This document shows positions 17,044 to 23,847 of a stretch of DNA of 32,704 nt, in pieces. How positions within the stretch are numbered: position 1 is the first letter of the stretch; every line of letters begins with the position of its first letter. A program made the translations under genes and the position numbers. The DNA comes from Thiobacillus sp. GTDB lineage: Bacteria; Pseudomonadota; Gammaproteobacteria; Burkholderiales; Thiobacillaceae. Under the pieces are notes generated by a model. The model worked only from the letters and a program-made list of their open reading frames with translations. It was not told the DNA's origin and ran no database searches. The stretch lies in the NCBI GenBank assembly GCA_024709165.1, contig JANJXF010000096.1, forward strand, positions 1 through 32,704, read 5' to 3'.

Positions 17044-17087
17044 CGTCAGTGTAGGGCATCTTCCGTCAAGAAAACGTCAAGACGGAA
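17044..17087 (-). promoter_or_regulatory. Upstream region of the OmpR-type regulator: TGACG repeats within a dyad
   Basis: On the minus strand TTGACG occurs at 17080-17075 and 17069-17064, spaced 11 bases, forming TTGACGTTTTCTTGACG. A third TGACG lies 20 bases further at 17048-17044. The pair is enclosed by TTCCGTC / GACGGAA arms (17087-17081 and 17067-17061). The core is nearly identical to the SulP-1 upstream site, so autoregulation is likely. No well-spaced -35/-10 pair was found, which fits an activator-dependent promoter. Confidence 0.62.
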
Positions 17088-17104
17088 ATCCCGGTCCGTG
17101 CCTC

Positions 17105-17596
17105 CTAGCCCCGCCAGAACATGGTGTGCGCCCGCAGCAGGGGGCGCGCACCGAACAGCCACGTCAGCACGTCCCGCAGACGCCCGCCGCGCGGCTGCCG
17201 GGGCGCCGAGAGCACCAGCACGTCGTGCGGGCCATCGACATAGTCGGACGGTTCGCCGACCACGACGAGATCGGGGTGCCGCGCCGCGACATGACGCCGG
17301 AAGGCCTGTCTGGGTGGTCCGTACACAGCGTTGCAGCGCGCTTCGCCGGCGCCGAGCTGCGCCGCAAGAAAATTCAGCCGCCGCAATGAAGCGGTTTCGA
17401 GTGCGCGCGCAGCGTCCTCGGTCCCGCTACGGGTGTAGCCGCCGTCGAGCGCGCCGTCGGGTTCGATGAGGTGAAGAAAATCCAGCTCGGCCCGGTTCAG
17501 ACGCGCCAGCAGCAAGGCCTTCTCGGCGGTGACGCCATCGGTCGCGTCAAAGCGGATGAGAGCAAGTATCCGTCGGTAGGGCTGGAGCTCAGGCAT
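17105..17596 (-). CDS. Universal-stress-like protein, paralog of the gene at 12678 (Usp-2)
   Basis: The 163-residue protein begins MPELQPYRRILALIRFDATD and matches Usp-1 along the whole length, sharing KALLLARLNRA, DGALDGGY and the PDLVV-GE motif. The Usp-like alpha/beta fold is inferred from pattern. Like its paralog it lacks a clear GxxGxxS nucleotide loop. It has a good ribosome site (GCGGAGG) and follows SulP-2 by 91 bases, the same order as the SulP-1/Usp-1 pair. The two SulP-Usp pairs therefore look like a duplicated unit, although the two SulP proteins have diverged much further. Confidence 0.78.
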   Translation of the reverse strand: MPELQPYRRILALIRFDATDGVTAEKALLLARLNRAELDFLHLIEPDGALDGGYTRSGTEDAARALETASLRRLNFLAAQLGAGEARCNAVYGPPRQAFRRHVAARHPDLVVVGEPSDYVDGPHDVLVLSAPRQPRGGRLRDVLTWLFGARPLLRAHTMFWRG

Positions 17597-17687
17597 GGAT
17601 ACCTCCGCATCAGTACGTCAGGACCGTTCATTCTGGCACAGGCCAGCCAGGCCTTCACGCCGCGCGTGCGTGTCCGTCAAGGCCACG

Positions 17688-19856
17688 CTACGCCTTGACC
17701 GCCAGCGCCGGCTCGCCCGAGCCGCCGGCCGCCGTGCGGTCTGCCGGCTTCACCGGGCAGAATAGGTCGCCCTTGCCGGCATCGCCCAGCCACTCGTAGA
17801 TCGCGGCCAGCGCGAAATCTTCGTTCGGGAAGACGTGCTTCTCGCCTATCTCAGTGAGCAGGCCGGTATTGCGCATCACGTCGAGCACCTGACGTTTGAG
17901 GCCGGAGAACACCAGGGTCACGCCATTTTCGTGGAGGCGCTCGTAGATCTGCCGCAGCGCTTCCTCACCGGTGGCATCGAGCTGGTTGATGCCGTCGGCG
18001 ACCACCAGGAGATACTTCGCCTTTGGATGGGCGGCCATGGTCTCCAGCACCGTCTCCTCGAAGTAGGCGACGTTGGCGAAATAAAGCTGACCGTCGAAGC
18101 GCATCGCAACGACGTGTTCGCTGGTCGGCAGGTCGGGGTTGACCTTGACGTCGCGCAGGGTGCCGTCGGCATAGCGGCCAAGCTGGGCGACTCGGGGCTT
18201 CATCGTGCGGTACAGATAGAGCGCGAGCGCCAGCGCGGCGCCGATGAGGATGCCCTTGTCGAGGTGCGGGGCGGCCAGCAGCGTGACAGCGAAGGTCACA
18301 CCCGCCACCACGCCGTCGGCCTTGTTCGCCTTCCAGGTGTGCTTCAGCGCCGCCGGGGTGACCAGGCTGGCGACCGCGAGCAGGATGATGACCCCCAGGG
18401 TGGCCTTGGGCAGGTGATAAAGGTAAGGAGTGAGGAACAGTAGCGTCAAACCGACGAACAGGCCGTTGAACACCATGGCGAAACCGGTTTGCGCACCGGC
18501 CTGCAGGTTGATCGCCGACCCTGTGAAGGAGCCGGTCGCCGGGTAGGACTGGAAGAATGCGCCGCCCATGTTGGCGATGCCCTGGCCGATCAGTTCCTGG
18601 TTGGGATCAAGGCGCTGCTTGGTTCGCGCGGCGAGTGCCTTGGCCATGGAAATGCACTCCATGAACGCCACCAGCGCGATGATGAACGCCGCCGACAGCA
18701 GCTGCAGCACGGCGTCGAACGACAGCGTCGGTAGACGGAAGGACGGCAGGCCAGCCGGGATGTTGCCGACGACGTCGCCGCCGCCGGTGAGGTTCATCTT
18801 GCCGTCCTCGATCTTTTTGATGTGCCACTGGTTGCCGTCGGTCGCCACCCCCGCCGGCACCTGGCCGTCCAGATAGAGCATCGCGCTCTGCGTTTCGGGA
18901 GCGTCCACGCGCACGAAATTGAGCTTGCGCAGGTGGGCGAGACTCTGCTTGTTCTGTGCTTCGAGCTTGCCGGCTTCGAGCTTCATCATGTCGATGCGGT
19001 AGCGCAGTTCGGTGGCCGCGAACGCATCGCCCGTCTTCTCGATCTGGCGCAGCTGCGCGCCCTTTTCCGTGATGTCGGTCTGCAGGGCCGCGGCCCGCTC
19101 CTGTGCCACGACGTAGTCGGCCACCAGCGCGCGCGTCGCGGCGTCGGCGATGTGCGCATCGGTGCCCGAGGTCTTGTGGGCGAAACCGATCGCGTAGCTG
19201 ACCAGGGTGGTGATCACCACCGCGATCAGCACGGAAGGCTTGGACAACAGCTTGACCTTCTTCAACACCAGCATCAGCACCAGCGCGAACACCGACATGG
19301 CCAGCGTCGGCAGGTGGGTCTGCGAAACGTTGCCGAACATCTCCCAGATGTCGACCAGGAAGGAGTCGCTGCGGCCCTTGGTGATGCCGAGCAGGAGGTC
19401 GAGTTGCGACAGGGCGATGATGATTGCCGCCGCGTTCATGAAGCCGAGGATCACCGGGTGCGAGACGAAGTTGACGATGGCGCCAAGCTTGAACGCACCG
19501 AGGCTGAACTGGATGACCCCGACCATCAGCGTCAGCAGCAGGGCGAGCCCGATGTATTCCTCGCTGAACGGCATGGCAAGGGGCGTGAGCGCCGCGGCGG
19601 TCATCAGCGAGATGATCGCCACCGGGCCCGTCGCGAGCTGGCGCGACGACCCCCACAGGGCGCCGAGAATGGCGGGAACCAGCGCAGTGTACAAGCCGAA
19701 ATACACCGGCAGGCCGGACAGCTGCGCGTACGCCATCGCCTTGGGCACCAGCACCAGCGCCCCGGTGATCCCGGCAATCAGATCCCCGCGCAGCACGATG
19801 CTGTTGAGTGGGAACCAGTGGAGGAACGGGAACAGGCGGTAAAGCAGCGGGTTCAT
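17688..19856 (-). CDS. SulP-family anion transporter with a large inserted coiled-coil region (SulP-2)
   Basis: The 722-residue SLC26/SulP transporter is well above the usual 500-620. Membrane helices occupy about residues 20-225 and 380-550. The motif NQELIGQGIANMGGAFF is at about 419-435, and a STAS domain at about 583-690. Between a helix ending near 227 and the conserved loop GNIPAGLP (364-371) lies an extra hydrophilic stretch of about 135 residues. It is rich in Glu, Gln, Ala and Lys with a heptad-like pattern (AQERAAALQTDITEK, MMKLEAGKLEAQNKQ). The ATG at 19856 is preferred to a GTG at 19868. A sigma-54-type promoter precedes it, and the NtrC-type system lies directly upstream. Substrate unknown. 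Confidence 0.9.
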   Translation of the reverse strand: MNPLLYRLFPFLHWFPLNSIVLRGDLIAGITGALVLVPKAMAYAQLSGLPVYFGLYTALVPAILGALWGSSRQLATGPVAIISLMTAAALTPLAMPFSEEYIGLALLLTLMVGVIQFSLGAFKLGAIVNFVSHPVILGFMNAAAIIIALSQLDLLLGITKGRSDSFLVDIWEMFGNVSQTHLPTLAMSVFALVLMLVLKKVKLLSKPSVLIAVVITTLVSYAIGFAHKTSGTDAHIADAATRALVADYVVAQERAAALQTDITEKGAQLRQIEKTGDAFAATELRYRIDMMKLEAGKLEAQNKQSLAHLRKLNFVRVDAPETQSAMLYLDGQVPAGVATDGNQWHIKKIEDGKMNLTGGGDVVGNIPAGLPSFRLPTLSFDAVLQLLSAAFIIALVAFMECISMAKALAARTKQRLDPNQELIGQGIANMGGAFFQSYPATGSFTGSAINLQAGAQTGFAMVFNGLFVGLTLLFLTPYLYHLPKATLGVIILLAVASLVTPAALKHTWKANKADGVVAGVTFAVTLLAAPHLDKGILIGAALALALYLYRTMKPRVAQLGRYADGTLRDVKVNPDLPTSEHVVAMRFDGQLYFANVAYFEETVLETMAAHPKAKYLLVVADGINQLDATGEEALRQIYERLHENGVTLVFSGLKRQVLDVMRNTGLLTEIGEKHVFPNEDFALAAIYEWLGDAGKGDLFCPVKPADRTAAGGSGEPALAVKA

Positions 19857-19906
19857 GGCAGCGGGCACGGGCTAACGTTGAGAAAGGAAACGGGCGTGTT
19901 TCATTA

Positions 19907-19923
19907 TGCAACAGTTTATCCAA
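19907..19923 (-). promoter_or_regulatory. Sigma-54 (-24/-12) promoter candidate for SulP-2
   Basis: The minus strand reads TTGGATAAACTGTTGCA, with the invariant GG at 19921-19920 and GC at 19909-19908 exactly 10 bases apart. It keeps YTGG and TTGCA of the consensus but not the CACG part. The predicted start of transcription is near 19896, 40 bases before the SulP-2 ATG. The gene directly upstream encodes a sigma-54 activator. Confidence 0.65.
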
Positions 19924-19935
19924 AAACCCAGGGAT

Positions 19936-19951
19936 TGCAAAAGGCTTTTGC
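19936..19951. promoter_or_regulatory. Palindrome upstream of the SulP-2 promoter, possible activator site
   Basis: GCAAAAG-G-CTTTTGC (19937-19951) is a perfect 7-bp dyad with one central base, touching the stop codon of the NtrC-type regulator and lying 13 bases upstream of the -24 element. Its left half TTGCAAAA recurs in the dyad at 22768-22782 on the other side of the regulator genes. The loop is too short and no T-run follows, so it is not a terminator. Confidence 0.5.
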
Positions 19952-21303
19952 TATGAGCCCTCCCCACCATAGCGTTTGAGTTTGCGCCACAGCGATACCC
20001 GGTCGATACCGAGCATCTGCGCCGCGAGCGTCTGGTTGCCGTGGGTTTCTTCCAGAACCCACTGAATGTATTCGCGTTCCTGCTCCTCCAGGGAGGCGAC
20101 GCGCCCCTCGCGGCGGCGGAAGGCGCGGATACCGAGATCGCGCAGGTCGTCGGGCAGGTGGGCGGGTTCGAGCGTCTCGCCCTGGCACAGGGCGACACCG
20201 CGCTCGATGATATTCTCCAGTTCGCGCACATTCCCAGGAAAATCATAGTTTTTAAGGAGAGTGAGCGCTTCCTCCGAGAGGGTTTGCACGGGCCGCCCCA
20301 TCACCGCGGCGGCGCGATCGAGAAAATACTGCGCCAGAAGCGGGATGTCGTCACGCCGTTCGGACAGTGGCGGGATGTGCAGGTTGACGACGTTGAGGCG
20401 GAAGTAGAGATCCTGGCGGAAGCGGCCATCGGCCACCCAGTCCTTCATGTTGCGGTTGCTGGCGGCAATGAAACGCACGTCGACCTTGACCGGACGGGTG
20501 CCACCGACCGGCAGTACCTCGCGCTCCTGGATCACGCGCAACAGTTTGACCTGCATGGCCGGCGACATCTCGGTGACCTCGTCGAGAAAGAGCGTGCCGC
20601 CGCTGGCCGCCAGCAGAAGACCACCCTTCCCCACCGCGCCGGTAAACGCCCCCTTTTCATGGCCGAACAGTTCGTTCGCCAGCAGTTCCTCGTTGAAGGC
20701 ACCGCAGTTCACCGCAACGAAGGGCCCGTCCGGGCGCCCGCTGTGTTCATGGAGATGGCGCGCGAAAAGCTCCTTGCCGGTGCCCGACTCCCCGGTGATC
20801 AGCACGTTAGCGCCGGTGCCGGCGACCTGACGCGCCATGTCCATGAGTTTCTGCATGCCGCCGTCGCAGGTGACGATGCGGGTGCGCCCATGCACCGCAT
20901 CGAGCTGCTCGCGCAGCGCCTGGTTCTCGCGCTTCAGTCGCACTTTTTCGAGTGCCTCGGCCACGGTCTGCCTCACCTCGTCGAGACGGAACGGCTTGGC
21001 GATGTAATGGAAGGCGCCGACCTTCATCGCCTCGACCGCCGACTCCAGCGTGGCATAGCCGGTGATCATGATGACTTCGACATGAGGATGGCGCGCCTTG
21101 GTGTGCTGCAGGAGCTGCATGCCGTCGACCTTGTCCATCTTGAGATCGGTGAGCACGAGATCAAACGGGCGCGAATCGATGAGGTCGAGCGCATGGCGGC
21201 CGCTCTGCGTGGCGACGATGTCGTAGCCTTCCTTGGCGAGCACGTGTTCGAGGTTGCGAAGAGCGATGCGTTCGTCGTCGACGATCAGGAGGCGGGCTGT
21301 CAT
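19951..21303 (-). CDS. NtrC-family sigma-54-dependent response regulator
   Basis: The 450-residue regulator has three domains. The receiver (1-120) has phospho-acceptor D53 in LTDLKM and the conserved Lys in IAKPF. The AAA+ domain has Walker A GESGTGKE at 171-178, the sigma-54 contact loop GAFTGA at 218-223, and Walker B GGTLFLDEV at 235-243. The C-terminal Fis-type helix-turn-helix reads NQTLAAQMLGIDRVSLWRKL. An intact GAFTGA loop means it should activate sigma-54 promoters. It overlaps its kinase by 4 bases. The two outward sigma-54-like promoters on either side of the pair are its likely targets. Confidence 0.96.
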   Translation of the reverse strand: MTARLLIVDDERIALRNLEHVLAKEGYDIVATQSGRHALDLIDSRPFDLVLTDLKMDKVDGMQLLQHTKARHPHVEVIMITGYATLESAVEAMKVGAFHYIAKPFRLDEVRQTVAEALEKVRLKRENQALREQLDAVHGRTRIVTCDGGMQKLMDMARQVAGTGANVLITGESGTGKELFARHLHEHSGRPDGPFVAVNCGAFNEELLANELFGHEKGAFTGAVGKGGLLLAASGGTLFLDEVTEMSPAMQVKLLRVIQEREVLPVGGTRPVKVDVRFIAASNRNMKDWVADGRFRQDLYFRLNVVNLHIPPLSERRDDIPLLAQYFLDRAAAVMGRPVQTLSEEALTLLKNYDFPGNVRELENIIERGVALCQGETLEPAHLPDDLRDLGIRAFRRREGRVASLEEQEREYIQWVLEETHGNQTLAAQMLGIDRVSLWRKLKRYGGEGS

Positions 21304-22748
21304 GGTGCGTCTTTCTGGTCGATCGGCAGGCGGATGCGGAAGCGCGCCCCGCCGCCGGGCCGGTTGTCGGCAGCCATGCAGCCGCCGTGTTTCTCGATGA
21401 TTTCATAGGCGACGAAGAGTCCAAGCCCGCTGCCGTGGCCTACTGCCTTGGTCGTGACAAAGGGGTCGAACACCCGGTCCAGAAGTTCCGGCGGGATGCC
21501 GGGGCCATCGTCGGCGATCTCGATTTCGACGACCGGCGCGCCCGTGTGACAGCCGTCGAGCGCAGCGGGGAAGCTGTCGTCACGCGCATCCGTGTCGAGG
21601 CGATGCGCCGAGATTTCAAGCACGCCAGCGCTGCCCATCGCATCATATGCATTGAGGATCAGGTTCAGGAATACCTGCTGCAGGCGCGGCCGATCGGCGA
21701 CGATGGCAAGGCTCGGCGCAACGTCGAGGCGCACGTCGACGCCCGTCGGCCGCTTGTTCTTGAGGAAACGCAGCGTCTCTTCCACCAGTTCGGCGAGCCC
21801 AAGCGGCGTCGGCCGGAATTCGCGGTCGCCCGAATAGTCGAGCAGCGCACGCACGATGCGGCGAGCCCGCAGCGTCTCGCTGTCGATGTCCTCGATCAGC
21901 TCGCTCCGCAAGGCGGGGGCCACGTCCGGATCCTCGCGCAGGATTTGCGCCGAAGAGGAAATGTTGGATAGCGGGTTGTTCAACTCATGGGCGACACCCG
22001 AAAGCAGCGTGCCCAGCGAGGCGAGCTTCTCCGACCGGACGAGCGTGTGCTGGCGTCGCTCCAGCTCTTCGAGTACGTGGTTGAATGCCCCGGTCAGGGA
22101 GACGAACTCACGGTCGCTGCTGTCCGGCTCCAGCCGCTTCAGCTGTCCGCTGGCGACCGCTTCCATGTGTACCTCCATGGCCTTCAACGGACGCGTCACG
22201 AGACGCGCGAGAAAAAATCCGGTCATCACCAGGATCGTCGCCACCGCCGCCAGAAAATACTGGAAATTCTGGCGATGCCTGCGGATCGCAAGGTCGACCG
22301 AGCGGCGCTCGCGCTGGGCGAGATTTTCGCCCAGCGTGACGATGCGGTAACCGTAAGCGCGCACTGCAGCCGCCAGCGCGTCGTCGAGCGGCGCATCCAC
22401 ATGCCGGCTCATCGCAGCCGCGTAGTCGGACAGCACAGCCGTGAGCAGCGCCGCCGTGCCGGTTCCGGCCAGGGTATCGATCACCGCCACATCCCGCGCG
22501 GCCAGTTCACGGATGCGCGCGACAAAACGGCCGTGCTCGTCGAGATCGGATGGCTGTGCATAAAGCAAGTGATTCTTCTCGAAACGTCGCATCTCCAGCG
22601 TCGCATCGAAGAGTTCGGTCACCTTGCCGCCCTCGCGCACCTTCTCCTCGATACGCGCAAGCTCGAACAGCGCCACGGCCGACAGGCCGACGACGAGCGC
22701 CGCGAGCGAGAGATAGGCAAGAGCAATCTTGGCCTGGAGCGAATGCAT
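21300..22748 (-). CDS. Sensor histidine kinase of the NtrC-type two-component system
   Basis: The 482-residue kinase has membrane helices at about 8-30 and 165-183 and a periplasmic helical domain of about 130 residues. The stretch FEKNHLLYAQPSDLDEHGRF resembles four-helix-bundle sensor domains. HAMP and a short coiled coil follow, then the H box SGVAHELNNPLSNI (H254), N box LNLILNAYDAM, and G boxes DDGPGIP and GSGLGLFVAYEI. The HELNNPL type is typical of partners of NtrC-family regulators. The ligand is unknown. It is divergent from the 22902 gene cluster. Confidence 0.94.
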   Translation of the reverse strand: MHSLQAKIALAYLSLAALVVGLSAVALFELARIEEKVREGGKVTELFDATLEMRRFEKNHLLYAQPSDLDEHGRFVARIRELAARDVAVIDTLAGTGTAALLTAVLSDYAAAMSRHVDAPLDDALAAAVRAYGYRIVTLGENLAQRERRSVDLAIRRHRQNFQYFLAAVATILVMTGFFLARLVTRPLKAMEVHMEAVASGQLKRLEPDSSDREFVSLTGAFNHVLEELERRQHTLVRSEKLASLGTLLSGVAHELNNPLSNISSSAQILREDPDVAPALRSELIEDIDSETLRARRIVRALLDYSGDREFRPTPLGLAELVEETLRFLKNKRPTGVDVRLDVAPSLAIVADRPRLQQVFLNLILNAYDAMGSAGVLEISAHRLDTDARDDSFPAALDGCHTGAPVVEIEIADDGPGIPPELLDRVFDPFVTTKAVGHGSGLGLFVAYEIIEKHGGCMAADNRPGGGARFRIRLPIDQKDAP

Positions 22749-22767
22749 CGCGGCAGTCTAACCTACC

Positions 22768-22782
22768 GTTGCAAAATGTAAC
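22768..22782. promoter_or_regulatory. Candidate upstream activator site in the 22749-22901 divergent region
   Basis: GTTGCA-AAA-TGTAAC is an imperfect dyad (5 of 6 positions) with a 3-base spacer. Its centre lies about 98 bases upstream of the predicted sigma-54 start at about 22873, the usual distance for an NtrC-family binding site. It shares TTGCAAAA with the palindrome near SulP-2. It also lies 20 bases before the kinase start, so it could mediate autoregulation. Confidence 0.5.
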
Positions 22783-22845
22783 AACCACTCGCCGGACAAT
22801 TCTGATAACGCTGATTATGTAATTGTTTTTATGGATGTTTTTTGG

Positions 22846-22862
22846 CTGGCACGCAACATGCT
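22846..22862 (+). promoter_or_regulatory. Sigma-54 (-24/-12) promoter candidate for the 22902-24939 cluster
   Basis: The plus strand reads CTGGCACGCAACATGCT. All eight bases of YTGGCACG match and TTGCW matches at four of five, with GG and GC exactly 10 bases apart, preceded by a T-rich stretch. Transcription would start near 22873, 29 bases before the first gene. This is the stronger of the two sigma-54 candidates. Confidence 0.82.
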
Positions 22863-22901
22863 TAAGACACGTCAACCCTTTGTGAAAAGTGAGTCAACGC
22901 C

Positions 22902-23096
22902 ATGTCAAAACTTGAGATCACCCACCTCACTCCGCGCACGCCTTACCAGACCTATCTGGAAGAGCGCCTGCAGTCCGCCGCCGGGCTGGGCTGGTCCATG
23001 CCCGCACGCGAGTCCCGCGCCGCCCCGTCACGGCAGCCCCGCCACGACCCGGTCAGCGAACTGGGCGCCGTGCCGCCGCTCGGCAAACCTGCCTGA
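22902..23096 (+). CDS. Small protein of unknown function, first gene of the sigma-54 cluster
   Basis: The 64-residue protein begins MSKLEITHLTPRTPYQTYLE; the second half is rich in Pro, Arg and Ser and appears disordered. No family is recognised, and there is no membrane helix and no Cys. It is supported by its place right behind the sigma-54-type promoter and by the TGATG overlap of its stop with the start of the next gene, which implies coupled translation. Its ribosome site is weak. Confidence 0.6.
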   Translation: MSKLEITHLTPRTPYQTYLEERLQSAAGLGWSMPARESRAAPSRQPRHDPVSELGAVPPLGKPA

Positions 23097-23470
23097 TGTC
23101 CCGCCGCGTGCTCCTCGCCCTGCGTCCGGTGTCCCCGGTCGAACGCCTGTTCGGCGCCGGTGCCGCGCTCGCTCGGCGCATGGACGCCGACCTCGAAGTG
23201 CTGGCCGATCCTGAACATCCGCGCTGGGTCGACATCGTCACCCGGCTCACCGAACTTTCGCGCGGCGGTCTCGGCTGCCGCCTCACGCCGATGCCGGGCA
23301 TAGAGATCCGCCGTGTCGTCGATTACGCACGCGGCCACGAGGGCATCGTCTCCGTCGTCGTCGGCCGCCCCGGCGCCTGGTCAGGCGACAACGCAATCGA
23401 CCATTGGGCGCGGCTCGAATGCCCGCTGGTCGCCGCCTCAGATTCGCCCGGCCAGCCTCACGAACCCTGA
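23096..23470 (+). CDS. Short universal-stress-like protein (Usp-3)
   Basis: The 124-residue protein has the opening strand and helix of a Usp fold (RRVLLALRPVSPVERLFGAGA, then MDADLEVL), a middle region ending in VSVVVGRPG, and a final strand ECPLVAA. It is shorter than the usual 140-160 and not a close copy of Usp-1 or Usp-2. The start codon overlaps the preceding stop (TGATG). It lies between the 64-residue protein and the small membrane protein. Like the other two Usp-like genes here it accompanies an anion transporter, in this case TauE/SafE. Confidence 0.65.
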   Translation: MSRRVLLALRPVSPVERLFGAGAALARRMDADLEVLADPEHPRWVDIVTRLTELSRGGLGCRLTPMPGIEIRRVVDYARGHEGIVSVVVGRPGAWSGDNAIDHWARLECPLVAASDSPGQPHEP

Positions 23471-23502
23471 TTTTTCTTCCACATTTCCCAAGGAGTACAT
23501 CC

Positions 23503-23817
23503 ATGATCCAGGACAAATCCAAACTCGGCCCCGCCGTGCTGTGGGGCGCGGCCACTGCAGCGCTCTACTGGCTGCTGTTCCAGTATTCCGGCAGCTTCGA
23601 ACTGCTGGCCCACACCACGCTGGACGTCTGCGTCGCAGGTGACGACTACTACAGCCAAGCCACGGCCGAAGCGTGCACCGCGAAAGGTGGCAATTTCATC
23701 GATGGTGTGTGGTGGTATGTGTTCGCCCCCATCGCCATGGCCTTCGCGCTGTCCTATACCCACGGCAATTTCACCGGCCTGTTCTGGGACGTCGTCGGTC
23801 TCAAAGCAAAAAAATAA
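23503..23817 (+). CDS. Small two-helix membrane protein encoded before the TauE/SafE gene
   Basis: The 104-residue protein is not a family I can name. It has hydrophobic helices at about 8-27 and 69-85. The loop between them carries two Cys (C43 and C58) in DVCVAGDDYY and AEACTAKGG, probably periplasmic and possibly disulfide-bonded. The C-terminus is basic (GLKAKK). The start is clear: AAGGAG lies seven bases before the ATG. It follows Usp-3 by 32 bases and precedes the exporter by 30, suggesting an accessory subunit. Confidence 0.75.
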   Translation: MIQDKSKLGPAVLWGAATAALYWLLFQYSGSFELLAHTTLDVCVAGDDYYSQATAEACTAKGGNFIDGVWWYVFAPIAMAFALSYTHGNFTGLFWDVVGLKAKK

Positions 23818-23847
23818 GACGCCCCTCCCACCCGAGAACAAATCACC

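Noticed and set aside
17616-17679. Further TGACG sites (17616-17620, 17675-17679) before Usp-2
   Set aside because: They are 59 bases apart, not tandem at one-turn spacing, so they may be chance matches.
19937-19951. Rho-independent terminator after the NtrC-type regulator
   Set aside because: A one-base loop and no following T-run; better read as a protein-binding palindrome.
18822-19979. Long plus-strand open frame opposite SulP-2
   Set aside because: It is a shadow of the transporter with biased composition and no ribosome site or family motif.
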